A stretch of DNA of 64,000 nucleotides, taken from assembly GCA_009869945.1 (NCBI GenBank), contig WIXG01000258.1:51149-115148 (forward strand). Direction: 5' to 3'. Made by a program: the position numbers and the translations under genes. Source of the DNA: Mesaphorura yosii (Eukaryota > Arthropoda > Collembola > Poduromorpha > Tullbergiidae). The notes under the pieces are model-generated. The model had not been told where the DNA came from, ran no database searches, and saw only the letters and a list, made by a program, of their open reading frames with translations. Below are positions 48,945 to 61,500 of this stretch, in pieces (position 1 is the stretch's first letter; every line of letters starts with the position of its first letter).

Positions 48945-51714
48945 CTATACGGCTGTATTCTGTGAAATCCAATCCACAAATTTTGATACTCTTGTATAAA
49001 CTCCTGCGCATAAGTCACAAGTCAAGTACACTTCAACTGCACCCAAATTGCAATCTGTAATCCATCCATCTGTCTACCTGGCAAGTACGGTCGAGCACAG
49101 CCCTTTCCAGCCGCAACGATGCCGATGACGGTGAGATCAGAGCTCCTGCCATTCCCGCGATTGCTCTCGGATTCTGTTTCAATCATCAGGGGACCACCGC
49201 TGTCTCCCTAAACGACATGACAGACACGGTACACAGAAAGACATGATAATTAATCCCTTTTGTGGTTGCATTCATTAGAACTTGAACGAGACCTCCGAAT
49301 TCACATGGAATCTGAAGGGACGAACGTTACCCATGCTCAAACTCCTTTCGTTACCTGTTCTGAAGCTTACGTTATTTTTCTAAACTGAACTCTGCGCCGT
49401 CGTTTCGCCTAAATCTCAAACTACACCGTGAAACACTACGCTGAAGGTAATTATTATTGTAGACAGGACAAAGAGCCTTAATATAAAATGCAAATTAATT
49501 ACAGTGTGACAACATCTAACGAATGCCAATTGTCTCATCACGCTCATACACAGCATAGCGGGAGCAAATTGGAAGGCGGCGTGAGAGTGATGGATGGATG
49601 TGCCTGTTCTGCTTGTGTGAGGTTGACTAGGCCTGGCCGGATTCTGTTATAACATAATGGGAAAGATTTCACTTACTCTGCAAGAGTCAAAACCACCTTC
49701 CGCGTATCCAGCACAGAGATGTGTATCCTTTGGGCTCCACCGAACTCCACTCCGAGTAAACCACTGCTGACACTCTACGTTATCCAGAATGGGCACGGTG
49801 GTTTTCTGAAGTGTGTTTGGAAACTTCCCAGCTTGATCTGCCATCACCAAAACACGTCATTTTATTTTACAGCACGTCAATCTGATTTTGTCAAGCTTCG
49901 TTATTGCGATTACACCAGGCGGGACAATAACAGTTTGGTTGTGCACGCGTATCAGCACGTCTCATCTGCAAATCTTGAAATCTTGCAATGACACAATTTT
50001 ATCAATTGGTAAGGGGAATGTGACAACTTTTCGCATAACATAAAAAAGTAGGGCAATTGCGCGATTCTAGTTTTGTGAGATTACAAACTGTAGGCTGAAG
50101 CCACTGAAATTGTTGGATATGAATAACAGGAAGAAGCGACGACAATGCTATATAATTTGCAAAGTTAAAAAGGCGGTCAGACTAACCTCCGACAATGTCG
50201 ACAATAGATCCCCAACCTATGTGCAAACAAGCTTGATACAACAACCGCAATAACATTGACTCTTTCCAAAAAAAAACTGCTCAAAGTCACAGTCCAACCT
50301 GCCACAGTTGCATTCCTTTGCTGCCTTTCACCGTTTTCCGGGAAGTCTTCATTGACCAGACACGCGGGCCCCACAAACGAGCTCCATTCGATGTCTTTAT
50401 CCAGTTCGAGAATTGCCACGTCGTTTGAATATCGACGCATGTCAAACTTTGGATGCACGATGAGTTTTACAACACCAAAATTGAATGAGTTTGGGGCTTC
50501 TTCAGTCAAGTCATGTTCACCAACCGTCACACGAAGAAGACGCAACATGAACTCATCTCCCCTGCAAGCAATGGAAACGCTTGAATTCGGACACGGAACG
50601 GCGGAACTCATAGTCTAGCTTAGTCTTTGCTTGGCAAGTGGCGAAATATTGCACTGCATGTGTTCATTAATAGTTTTTCTTTCAACTTCTGCACTTTTGT
50701 TTGTTGTCTAGTTGCCCATTATTGTTAAATTGCTATTGGAATCGTATTATGAGACTTCACTCCTGCTCTCTTACGCAGGTTTCCTGACGAGAAAACTTTG
50801 TAAAGTGCGTATTGCCCTGCTGGGGAAAAAAAGTTAAATGAAAAAGTAAAGAAATAGACATCGACACGTGGTTGATCAACTTCTTGAAATTGGAATTGTT
50901 TAGCTGCTGGCACTGGTCGGTCAGGCTGTCCGAGACGACCAAGAAGACCGATCAAGTGCTGATTTCATAAAAAAAGCAAAGAACAGAAAGAAGGCGCTGG
51001 CCCTTACCGAAAATACTTCTCGAAACAATGGGCAGCGGTCAAGACGTGGCGTCTGTTGAGAATTGCACCGCCACAGAAATGGGAGAATGTGTCCGAGTCG
51101 GCGTTTATCTCCTTCATTGATACCAACCATGGAAATTCGCCTTGATACGCATTTTTCCCACCCACAATTTTCGGTACCCTCACTAATTGTCTGCCGCATT
51201 GAACATCAGCAACTGTTGGCAAGAGCAAGGAGGAAAGAATAGGTCATTCGGTTTTTCACTTGAAGAATCGTTTTCGAATTCAATCAATTGGATTAAGCGT
51301 TTGTGGGGCAGCTATTTTAGAGGACAAAGAATCACGGTGCCACAAAATGGCAGTTTTTGAATGAAATGTGACTTTTGTCTTTCTAACAGGATTAATTCAA
51401 CTTGAAAATTGGAAGCGAGCACAAAAGAGCTAGCGAGAGCGAAATGAGACAGCGCTGGGCGTAAAAGAAAAGGGAGAATTCGGATAGCGAAATGACTCAC
51501 GGTTCGTGATTCCCTTAGACATCTTCAGCAGTCCGCTGCTGGACACTCCTTCTCCTTGTTGCTTTTGATCAAATTGATGTCCTTTCCCAATCAACCCGAA
51601 TAGGGTGAGCAAAACGAAGAGGAGGGAGTGATTCTTGGCGATGGCAGGCTCAGCATAGCGGCGTGTGCTCGACCATGCGTGAAACTTGCCCAAAGAAAGA
51701 CTGTTCACTCTCAT
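48945..51714 (-). CDS. Trypsin-like serine protease (S1 family), seven exons
   Basis: A secreted or membrane-tethered endopeptidase cleaving after Arg or Lys. Exons, in transcript order: 51714-51501, 51212-51008, 50561-50299, 50216-50187, 49837-49677, 49207-49078, 49003-48945. All phases match and the frame ends VYTRVSKFVDWISQNTAV-stop, 353 residues. A hydrophobic segment (residues 30-43) follows a 29-residue N-terminus, fitting a signal peptide with long n-region or a type II anchor. A short propeptide with one Cys (77) leads to activation site VPK/IVGG (86/87). Triad: His133 (LTAAHC), Asp187 (SNDVAIL), Ser294 (GDSGGP). Asp288, six before the Ser, gives trypsin specificity. Residues before GKGCARPYLPG read VAA where many trypsins have VSW. 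No clip domain is seen. An in-frame ATG at 51,813 would extend the start. Its substrate is unknown; arthropod relatives act in clotting, immunity and development. Confidence 0.92.
50187..50216 (-). CDS. Protease microexon of 30 nt
   Basis: Flanked by TTTGCACATAG and GTTAGT, phase 1 in and out. It supplies WGSIVDIVG, which completes the conserved VAGWG strand and part of the following loop before DQAGKFPNTLQK. Without it, exon 3 would join exon 5 in frame but lose the invariant WG. Exon 3 ends at a weak donor (GCAG/GTTGGA) whose read-through sequence also reads GW, so the microexon is easily missed by gene finders. Confidence 0.88.
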
Positions 51715-54700
51715 GACGAAGTATTGTCTTGATTGCCCTGATTTTCGCAAATACTTAGCAAATTCGTACTCCAACTCAGATGACGACAGCCTCAATTGTA
51801 GCAGGAATGTCAATGCTGCTGATGACTTTTATGCTGGAATAAAGTCAAGGACCCTTCTTGCATATTTAAGCGTGTCTGAGCAAGTGCAAAATGTACCAGA
51901 TTCATATCCGGACAAAATTCGCACTTGCGGAACAGTGGAAGCGTCTACATTCACATGCGCTGTTATCCGATGTGTGAGTCGTGAGTACACAATCTCTTTT
52001 GGGGAATTAGGGTAATATATTATCGCACATGAACTGAGAGCGCCTGTGACAGGCGAATGAAAAATTGATTCTGCGAACAAGGTAAAGAAATGCATCATTA
52101 TTATCCTTATTACGAGCGGAGGTATTTGTCATCGCGTCAAAGCGCGTGTGTGTCCTCCTCCAGCAGCTTACTACAAAATACGTAAAATCTCGACCCAACG
52201 TCAACGTACAAATTCTAGTGAAGCACACGCAGTGAGCAACAACACATTTTGTAACAGGCATAAATAACTTGTCGATTTACCCTTGATAAAACAGCAATAA
52301 TAGCGCACGACTCGACGCACGAAAGTACTTTTGTGTTCCGCTGCACTCGTGGAGTGCACAGGCAACACCGGCAGCCTGTGTGAGCTATTGTTAAAATAAA
52401 TCATTCCAATAACAGCATGCTGCAATTCTATGAAATGAAATAAAAAGTGATTTCAGACGCACGTAAGCAGTCACAGGGCCGACGCTACACGGCTGCATGC
52501 CGGTGTGGTGTAACACATGTGAGAGTGCATGTGCATTTTGCACATGTTATTTCTGCTTTCACTTCCTTCCCGTTTCCGTTTTCCTCTTCCTGGCTGCGTG
52601 CGTCAGCGTTGCACGTACTGCATAAACCGAAATGAAGTTCATGACATTGCATTGGCGTTTGGGTTCAATGAAAGTCGAATCGATTTAAAAGCGCTTTTCA
52701 ATTAATGGGCAATCATTATGAGAAGTTACTAATAATAGTCTAACTTGCGACACTCTTTTATCGATATCTTCAAGTACTGCAAAGGTCTGAACTTTTTTGT
52801 TCAATTGACAACTCTCTGGACTTCAGTCTCTGGCCATCCATGAATTTGCTGGTCTCTCAATAATATGATGACGGAAACTAATACGAAATTGTCCAATTGC
52901 AATAAGCGTGCTCCATGACCCTGCCTTGCTGTTCTGGCATTAGCATATTTACATTGCTCCATATTTATGCACTCTGGAACTGGAGTTATAATCTGTCGTA
53001 CAGGTGGCCCCTGTTCGAGGTCATTAACGATGTAGTTGTACAACTCACACGAAATGCTCTGGCACTGGGACTGATAATTGCGCGACTAATGTGGCATTGA
53101 CCAACCCAGCAGTCAATATCTGTGCTATATCTTCCTGGCCCCTGAAAGAATTACCACAATTAGAATTCAGATTTGATCTATATCATGACACGAAGCAGGC
53201 ATCCCAGTTCATTAGTATTCAAAAATGCAAATACATGCGCATTTTCACATTTTTCTGCAAAACTACTTTGGCTTCTAGCGAATACGTACAGAAGATGCAC
53301 TCCGTCTGGTTTTGGTTCCGGAAGATGAAATGACTCCAACTCCAGCGAAGAAACTGCTACGGACACCCACTGAAAGGTTCCTTACACACGCTACTCTACT
53401 GCGACGAAGTGCAGCACCATATTAAAGCTTTTACTTGTACGCAATCCATTTTCAAGAGACTTCTTCGCTTACAAGGGCTTCTTCCGTGCTGAAAGATTGA
53501 CATTCCCTACGGCGTACTTCAAGATTATCAAAGTTTATTTATTTATTCGATAGAAGCTCATTTCAAATTGGAATATAAAATTTTCTTAATTGGAAAGTAC
53601 CTGAAGTGTGCCTGCAGGATTAAAGTTCGAATTTCGCAAGAGTCTGTGAATCAGACTACAATTTTTGCATTCATTCGTGATTGAGATTCAAATCTTTCCC
53701 GTTTATAAAAAGCAGAAACAGTCGCCTGACAAGATTATACTTTGGTATTAAACGCTTCTTGTATTGTTACAACAGAGAGCAGCCATTACCATAAATATAA
53801 AAACATGTTCATTGTTTTCGTGCACACATTATGCAAGATAAGATTCTTTAAATTATACACTGCAGCAGAAACTCAGCTTTGGCTGTTTTACCTGTGCTGA
53901 GCAGTTTGTAGAACGTTTGAAGCACGTAGCACAGGAAACTTGCTTCTTTTACCTCTTTCCTCTTTGACTTCGCAAAAGCAAAACAGCAATTTTTAAAAGT
54001 TTAGGAGAAAAAGGCGTGTCTGTTTTGACTTTCATGACTCGACTCAGTCGAGCTCGAGTCGGCTGCGTGATTCTTGACCATGCAAATAAAACGAAATGCT
54101 GTGAAAGCTGAAATGAAGAGAAGTTAATGATCGCTGACCACGCGCTTAAAATTATGCACATGCTGCAAGCTTCTCTCAAGTGCGCTTGAAATTGAAATTA
54201 CGGACTTGTACCGAAGATCCAAGCCAGATTTTCGAATTCAGCTTCCATATTCCATTCAAGGGGGGATCCATTTTCGCAAGCGAGTCTGTTTTCTAAATAA
54301 TTAACATTATAAATTAAATGGAAGCACATTAACTCAGACTGGGGCTCCTTTTTGGCGATGCTTTCGACATAATAAATTGCATTCTCTTGATTTTCTCATT
54401 TTGTGTGCCTTTAATTTATATTTTCTCTCCTCGACAGATTCATTAAGAGCATTTTATGCATGATTCCAGCTCGAAGAATTAAAATGGGTTTTGGATCTTT
54501 AATTTTTCTGAACTCATTTTCTACTGCGTCTTCTGTGATCAGCTCCTCGTTCGTCTGTCGTTGAGTGCACATCGCTTTGCCAGCCAGCCTTTTTCGTCCT
54601 AGCGCTGTTTAGTCTATTCTATTCATCTATTCAAATTTCATTTGCTACCACGACAAAGGAAGGAAACTTCAAAGCGGAGTCAGTCGATACGCGCCCGAAG

Positions 54701-57500
54701 TGAGCCAGAATCACGGCACGAGATTCGACTTGCTCTTTTCTTCCTTAATGCTCTGAGACTCAATACGCAGTCAAACTATTCTTCTGAGGCGAGTCTACGC
54801 GTAATCAAAGCCACTTTCTCTTCCTCACAGCGAAACGAAGGAAAATTGTAAATCTCGGTCGTCTTTGGCTTGCCGCCTGCGCTTAGTAAATCTCGTGGAC
54901 TGAGTTTGCCAGTCATTTTTCTTTTGCTAGACTTTTTCTCTTGTTTTCTTTCTTTCCGTATATTATAAAGAGTGTAGACTTTGGCGAACTCATCTATACT
55001 AAGATTTTTTGTACACGTTCGTCATCCGTATCTGCTGCGTTGTGCATTAGATAAATACAAAACAATGTTTTTGTGTGGAAAGTAATCTTCTAAGAGCGTC
55101 AGTGTCCTCAGTCGGTGATGCCTATCCACGCCTCCATTCAATTCTTGAAAAACCCTTGGAAAATTATATAACCCTGTGAGGCGGCAGTCTCGCTTGCGAG
55201 AATCTTTCATTAAAGATTACTTTTTAAATCTGAAGCTTGATGGATATGGGAAATGAGTTGAGGAAGTAAAGGCATTGGAATATACCAACAAAAGCACAAG
55301 AAATCCATAACACACAGTCAGAAATGTGTGTGCGTAATTAATTTTAAACCCGAAAGTAGATTGAATCTGTAATTTAATTTTCGATCTCCGTACGAATGTA
55401 AAGGCAGAATTGGAGTCCTCTGGTAAATTCAATTTTCTTGGCATTAGCCGGAGGCCACACCAGTCGCTGAAGCCACGTCTTGATTAAGAGCTCTCGTTTG
55501 AATATTGCCGTAATTAGCCAAACCCAAGAATGCTGGCAAGTTCAACAGATCCGAAATCATGTACAGATTTGTACAGGATATTCCATGCCATACGCTCATG
55601 CGCGGTGCGGAGCGTAGTAATCAGAATATAGCGGACAAAATGAATTGCCAATGATAGGAAGATGAAGACAAGGAACTTAATTTCAGCCGAATACTGCAAA
55701 TAGTATGGATGGCAGAAAATTCTGGCGGAGCAGTAAACGGCTCTAATGGGATTTCACAGCATGAGCGTTCTGAATCAAAAAGGAAAGCGAAAAAACTTGT
55801 TTCCTTCTTCGTCTTGATTTCACATTACATTATCTCGCCGTTATTTACAAGCATTCAACGGAGGATAGACTGGCTGTGTACTAGAGTTGTGGAGACACAG
55901 CTACAACTCGGCTCACTGCATTAAAATCTGGAAAGGAAGTTCACATCACATTTCAGCATATCTTGTCTCCATCACTGATGATTTCCTTCTGTTTTGGGTG
56001 CGCAAAATAGTAAGTAATGGCAAGTATTAAATGATGCGTGCACTCTGCGCTCTTCTCTGAGCATTGTGTGTCAAAATCCATTATTGTTCCGTTGCCGAAG
56101 CCAACTCAATTTGTTTATCGATGCTTCAATCTTAATTTGAAAGTTCTGTCAATCCCTCTGAGCCTGCCTTCCTTTTACTGTTGGATAGTTAGAATGATGG
56201 AATGCGGATTACTGTCGAAATAAGCCAGCTCCCAAATCTGCTCACTGTGAGTTGCCATTGCTATTTTGTGCCTCCTTGTATTAATCCTAAAAAAATTACA
56301 CAAGTACACACTAGAGCCAGACTGGAAAGTGAGTACACGGTGGAATTTTTCCTACTTACGAGTTAGATCGTCTGAGCTTGAACTGCTTATGCAAAAAGAT
56401 TCTGTGAAAGTGGGGCAAAGAATGCTCCACGCAGAATAAAAATTCAGTCTGTACTGTAAAGCAAGTAGAGAATGGTCCACGTAAAGTAAAAGCGCGCAAA
56501 AACCTAATATATTACGAGGAGAAAGCAGTTTACAGTGTAACGTGCATGACAGCAAAAATATATTAATGTGTATTGTTATACTTTTCGCAACGAGGCGGCA
56601 AGATAAAGTAAGTGTGAGCGCAGAGGCACCATTAATAAAATACGGCATGATTGATGACCTATTCAGGCAATTATGACTAAATATCTCTGCACACTGTTAA
56701 TGCACAGAGCACAATAGAAAATTTTTGGAGGATTTTCATGTCTTCTCACTTTCGCGTGTACTTCCTTTTTAAAACTGGATCTGCAAAATGGCTTTTCGCG
56801 GGTCTTCTTTTTTTGCAGGATCTTTAAAATCCGTAGAGAAGATGATGGCCTCAGATTGAAAATGCATGTTCGACCGACGCAGTCACATGAAATCCACCAA
56901 GCACACCAACAATGGTGAGAAATGAAGTGTACAGGGGACGAGAGACGAATCCCATAAAAAACTAATAGTATACAAATTTTATGAACCATAAAAATTGCAC
57001 CCCATTGAGCATTTGTTCTTCTCCAGGGAATCGGACCAGGTCAGAGTCGCATCTCGTCCGTCAGAAAAAGCTCTCCCTGCTCGTAAACCCACCGATGGAG
57101 GACATAAAGATATGACACAGCAACAAAAATGTGCAATACTACGTGTGTGAATGTGTGAATGCATTTGTTGTTCAATACTTGGTCGTGGCATGATGAAGTG
57201 ATATTTGACTTGATTTTTATTGCACACTTTCTCTCCGCTAACAATACTATTCGTATAAGATTTATTATGATTCCTTTTTACGATAATGATTCCCATTTAA
57301 TGTTTGACAACTTAATTTGAGAGTGTGTGAAGTTATTACAATGGGGGCAACAGTTTATGTACACCAACAGTATAAACAAACACGTCAGATTCCTTCAAAC
57401 AGTCAGGGCCAACTGGGAACGGGATCAACGTCTTAACAATAGTTTAGCCTTGTCATTACGAGTTACGAGTAATTGTTACTGTAACGCGTATATATTAGAC
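51715..57500. other. Stretch upstream of the protease with no gene recognised
   Basis: AT-rich spacer. Many short ORFs occur on both strands; a hydrophobic one at 55,514-55,699 (minus) has no family match. No tRNA-like B box or recognisable exon was found. The protease promoter should lie just above 51,714, but no clear TATA element could be singled out. Confidence 0.5.
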
Positions 57501-57652
57501 AACATGGCCAACTTGGCGTAAAACGTAAACGTACGACGTATGCGTGAATTTTGCGTTTTACGTCCACTATGGTTAAATATAAAAAAAATTATACGTCAAT
57601 AATTTTACGTTATGCGTAATAAGTTTTACGCTTACGCCAGTTAGGCCATGTT
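57501..57652. mobile_element. MITE-like element with about 30-bp terminal inverted repeats
   Basis: The left end reads AACATGGCCAACTTGGCGTA and the complement of the right end reads AACATGGCCTAACTGGCGTA, continuing with related GTAA-rich sequence in both arms. The interior is full of CGTAAAAC / GTTTTACG motifs in both orientations and an A8 tract. At 152 bp with no coding capacity it fits a non-autonomous DNA transposon. Left flank TATATTAGAC and right flank CTCTATTATAT may hide a short AT-rich target duplication, but I could not fix its length, so the superfamily stays open. Confidence 0.75.
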
Positions 57653-58291
57653 CTCTATTATATCGTATTATTGGTATTTAAAAATGGTTACTTGAATTCT
57701 CACATCCAAACACTCACCGCAGGGACGCGATTTCACGCGAATCTTCACTTACTCGGTCAAACATTCATCAGAGAAGTGTTCTTTGTGGTAGTTGAATTAC
57801 AGTACAGCTGTACAGCATTTTCACTTACTTTATCTACACTTAGCGTAGCCTAATATTATTTACTGAACAGTGAATAGTAACATACATAACAGCGAGCTAG
57901 TAGAACACGCACATAATGTTTTTTCACTTCCATGTAATTGAAATCCGTACAAATATTTGGACGCTGGGGAAAATATGATTTCCAGCAACTCCATCCGTTT
58001 GGCGTCTGGCGAGGGGAGATTTGAAAAGATTTGACACACCCACACACGCTGCATGAGAGCAGCGAACAGCGAGCATGTTTTCGCTTTCACTCGCATTCTC
58101 GTCTCGACAATGCTTCGTAATAGTTGAGCTGCGAGAAGATGAAGCCCGACAATTTCCAGTAAGTACTTTTCTGTTGCTGTTCCTTGTCCACGCAAAGAGC
58201 AAAATGCGTTCGATTCCGAGTCTAGTTTGGTTACTTTGGTATTATATCCTTGATGATGTTGATGGCGACGATGATGTGTTGAAGCTTGCCA
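57653..58291. other. Spacer or 3' UTR below the Ig-protein stop
   Basis: Immediately downstream (minus sense) of the Ig-protein stop codon and probably includes its 3' UTR. No clear poly(A) signal could be chosen and no other gene was recognised. Confidence 0.4.
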
Positions 58292-58561
58292 TTAACAGCG
58301 TAAAAATAGCACGGCAGTGGTGATTACAAGCAGCAGATGATGAAATGGGTGTGAAGGTACTTGTACGCGCTGTTGACCATTAGCGACTTCCCCGGATGTG
58401 GCCGACGATATGGAGAAGCTTGCCTGAGTGATATTGAGCAGTATGGTGCCCTCATGAATTCCTTTGCTGTTCTTGACGAAAAACATGTATTCTCCTTCGT
58501 CCTCCGAGGAAACGTTCTGAATTGTCAGTACTGCCAAGTAGCAATCTTTGGACTCCCCGCC
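58292..58561 (-). CDS. Last coding exon of an Ig-superfamily surface protein
   Basis: After acceptor TTTGTTTGCAG the exon encodes 89 residues in phase 0 and ends in TAA at 58,294-58,292. Residues 8-46 form the end of an Ig domain: YLAVLTIQNV, SSEDEGEYMFFVKNSKG and EGTILLNITQ. The D-x-G-x-Y motif is intact, but the usual Cys two residues after the Tyr is Phe, so this domain lacks the standard disulfide. Two N-glycosylation sites (NVS at 16, NIT at 43) are present. After a Ser/Gly-rich spacer the protein ends HHLLLVITTAVLFLRC with no cytoplasmic tail, as in a GPI-attachment signal. The remaining exons must lie upstream on this strand (to the right), and none was recognised before the window edge. 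Probably a neural or epithelial adhesion molecule; I cannot name the family. Confidence 0.7.
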   Translation of the reverse strand, partial: GGESKDCYLAVLTIQNVSSEDEGEYMFFVKNSKGIHEGTILLNITQASFSISSATSGEVANGQQRVQVPSHPFHHLLLVITTAVLFLRC

Positions 58562-61500
58562 CTGCAAACAAACACAAAACAATGAGCATTTATATTAAAT
58601 ATTGTACTGCTGGAATTGAATTAAAAGCAAAATCAAGGCTCTTAAAGCGCTTGCTTGTCCAAGCGGACAAAGCGAGAGCCACGCCACATATTTCTTCGTT
58701 TTCTTTGAGAATGATGTTAAACGCGAGAAGAATAACCGAAAAGTATCCTTCAGACAGTTCACGTTATGAATGGTTATCAGTGAAACGCAGTGTCGTGCCG
58801 TGCCGTGTAAGCGCATTGCAAGGGCAAACGGCAAGGATATTACTGCCGGACATAACTTGAGAGATGATATATTATTATTCGCCCTACAAGTTGCTGCAGT
58901 TCAGACTCACGATCTTATTGCTCTCTGGACTCTGTTCACTGCTTTGTAAGTTTTCTTCCGCACAAAGGGCAACTATGCACCAACGAGACCTCGGAATTCG
59001 AGGAAAGAACAACAGCAGCTGATTTCCAAAGTTTCTCTTTGGGGAAAAATTACTCAACCATACAAGCAAAATAAAAATGTATGGAGCAGCAGCAGCAGCA
59101 AAGCAGTGAAGAATTCTTATGGGGAAAGTTAAAAATGTGCTCTCAGCGTATGCAAGTTTGAGTCGCAAGCTGCCTGCTGAAAAAACCATTGTGTGGACAC
59201 AGAATATGCATGGGTAATGTGTGAGCCTTGCGTTTGCGCTAGAGCCCCAAAATGTACAAACACAAATAAATTATTCAAGATAAGTTTACATGCATTGTTC
59301 CACAGCTTTTGTAAAGTTTTGAATGAGATTTGTACTGCATGGAGTGCCATTAAGTGCTGCTGCTGCTACGCAACTACATACCACATTACTACACGCATAA
59401 TTCGTATTCATCAGGACCGCCGGCGAACGCAAACGAAACGCAAAGAATATGGTTGTAGAGATACGATTCATTACTATCACGAAAGATAGGGAAGTGAAAG
59501 GAGGAAGGCAGCGTGCTTAACAAAGATATACGAGACTTCCTCGACTCAAACGCTGTCGAATCTCTGGAGAAATGGGAAAATAAAACACTCAATTATTATT
59601 ATTTTGTGTACAGAATCAGGAAGGATGAAGTGAAAGGGGAGAACTGAATTTCGAACGCGAATCAATATATCAAATTATAACAAGATGAGGGAAAGAAGGG
59701 GAAGGCAAATGCAACGAACGGACGAGACTCAAAATTCACTTCAGTGCAACAAGATACAAGAATGAATTGGGTTTCAAGTTCATTTTAACAGTATTAAAAC
59801 ACATTTTGAAGTATCAAAGTCTTGATTAAAATATTCTAGAAACCTCAAAACTCGAGTAATTTCCCATTTTTCATTTCCCGGTTTCATTCAATAATTCTCC
59901 GGTCTATTGTTATAAATCTGTCAGCACAGCAGCAGTGCAACAGAAATTGTAAATTACTTTCTCCGTGTCTTTGTAAATGAATTGCAACGCGGCTGTCGCG
60001 TTCAGATACAATCTAAGAGAAAGTTTTCTTGATGAATCGTGCTCATCAGCTAATGATATTATGTCATTTTCATATTTCGTAATTTTCTTGTTGACAAGTC
60101 TTTCGAGCAACAACGGGCAATTGTGTTAGAATTACGCATTCGCTTTGGTACAAACGGAGAAGATCAAAACAGTCGAGTGGAGAGGTTCCTCCAGCTGCTG
60201 TTGCAAAGGCTTTCTTGCTAGACAAGAAGAACTTGGTTGAGTTCAAGCACGTAACAATTCCACTCGATGAAATAGCATTAAATAGCACAATAGACGGGGA
60301 GAGTGAAAGAACTCAATTAAATTTTCAATTATTTAGCATAATACGACAAAAGTATTAACCGCATTATAAATACTACAGACGAGTTCTTTGTATCAGCAAG
60401 GACTGAAGTGATTCCAAGTGATAGCAATTTGGAATAGGCAAACAGTAAAACTACTGAGTCAGCCTGACAGTATCAAGTAGAGTAAACTAACACAGTACGT
60501 AGCATTGGGACATGAAACGAAAGATGATTCAAAGACTTCTTTGTTTCATTCTTCGGTTCTGTTCTGCCCGAAGTTTAAAATGGGAATAAGTTCTTCCCTT
60601 TGTAGTAGTAAACAATGTAAGTAAAAGGGTAAAAGGTGCCATGGTATGAACATTAACTCAACACATTATGGTTCTGCGGTGTGACTGCGACATAAGCAAG
60701 GAGTTAAGAAGGGTTGAAATTTTCATGTGACACCGACACCAGCTTAGAAAATTGACATTGACGTGACTGACTGGGGCGTGGCAAGCGTCTCCGAACCCTG
60801 TGACAGTCCTCAACCCGAAGACGCACACACCACTGACACCACTTGAGAATTGCTCCTACCATCTACCAAGCATTGCATTGCATAATGCAACACAGAAACC
60901 ACAACTCAGCGTAAATGGACGGACTTACAAGCTATTTTCATTTGCTTGATTGCAACGAATTCCGCATTTGGAAAGGCGTGAGTGAAAGTTGAGCTGCGTA
61001 AAGTTTGTTTCTATCCAACACAAATTCCTGCACCCCTTTGTGGGAGAGTTGAAACTATTCTCCCACTTCAGTTTACTTTGCTGTACAAGTTCAAAGAAAT
61101 GGATACTGCTTCAAGAAATATAATCAAATTAACCTGCGAATTTCTTAAGCCATTCATTTGTGGCAAGTAAATATCGTGGAAATTATTCCACTTTCACTTC
61201 CAATTTATTAATAATGCATTATGTCAGCTTGAGCATGCTACCCAGTCAGTATGTTTCACGTTAACAGTAATTAAATTGCTTCATTACAAGAACTAGCACA
61301 AAGAGGATGAGCTACGTAGTTTTGCACACCTCCCAGAGTGGGTTTTATGGTCAGTGAGTCGGATAACCGCGAAAGTTTATTAATGAAATTAATATAAACC
61401 GAACGAAGGTATTCAAACCACATGAATTGATTCGGACTCTGACTGACTTCTGAGCAGAAAATTGTAATCAATTTTTATGCAATAACCGCGTCAGAAGAGA

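Noticed and set aside
54040-54066. GACTCAGTCGAGCTCGAGTC palindrome-like sequence
   Set aside because: Short, imperfect and isolated; no nearby feature gives it meaning.
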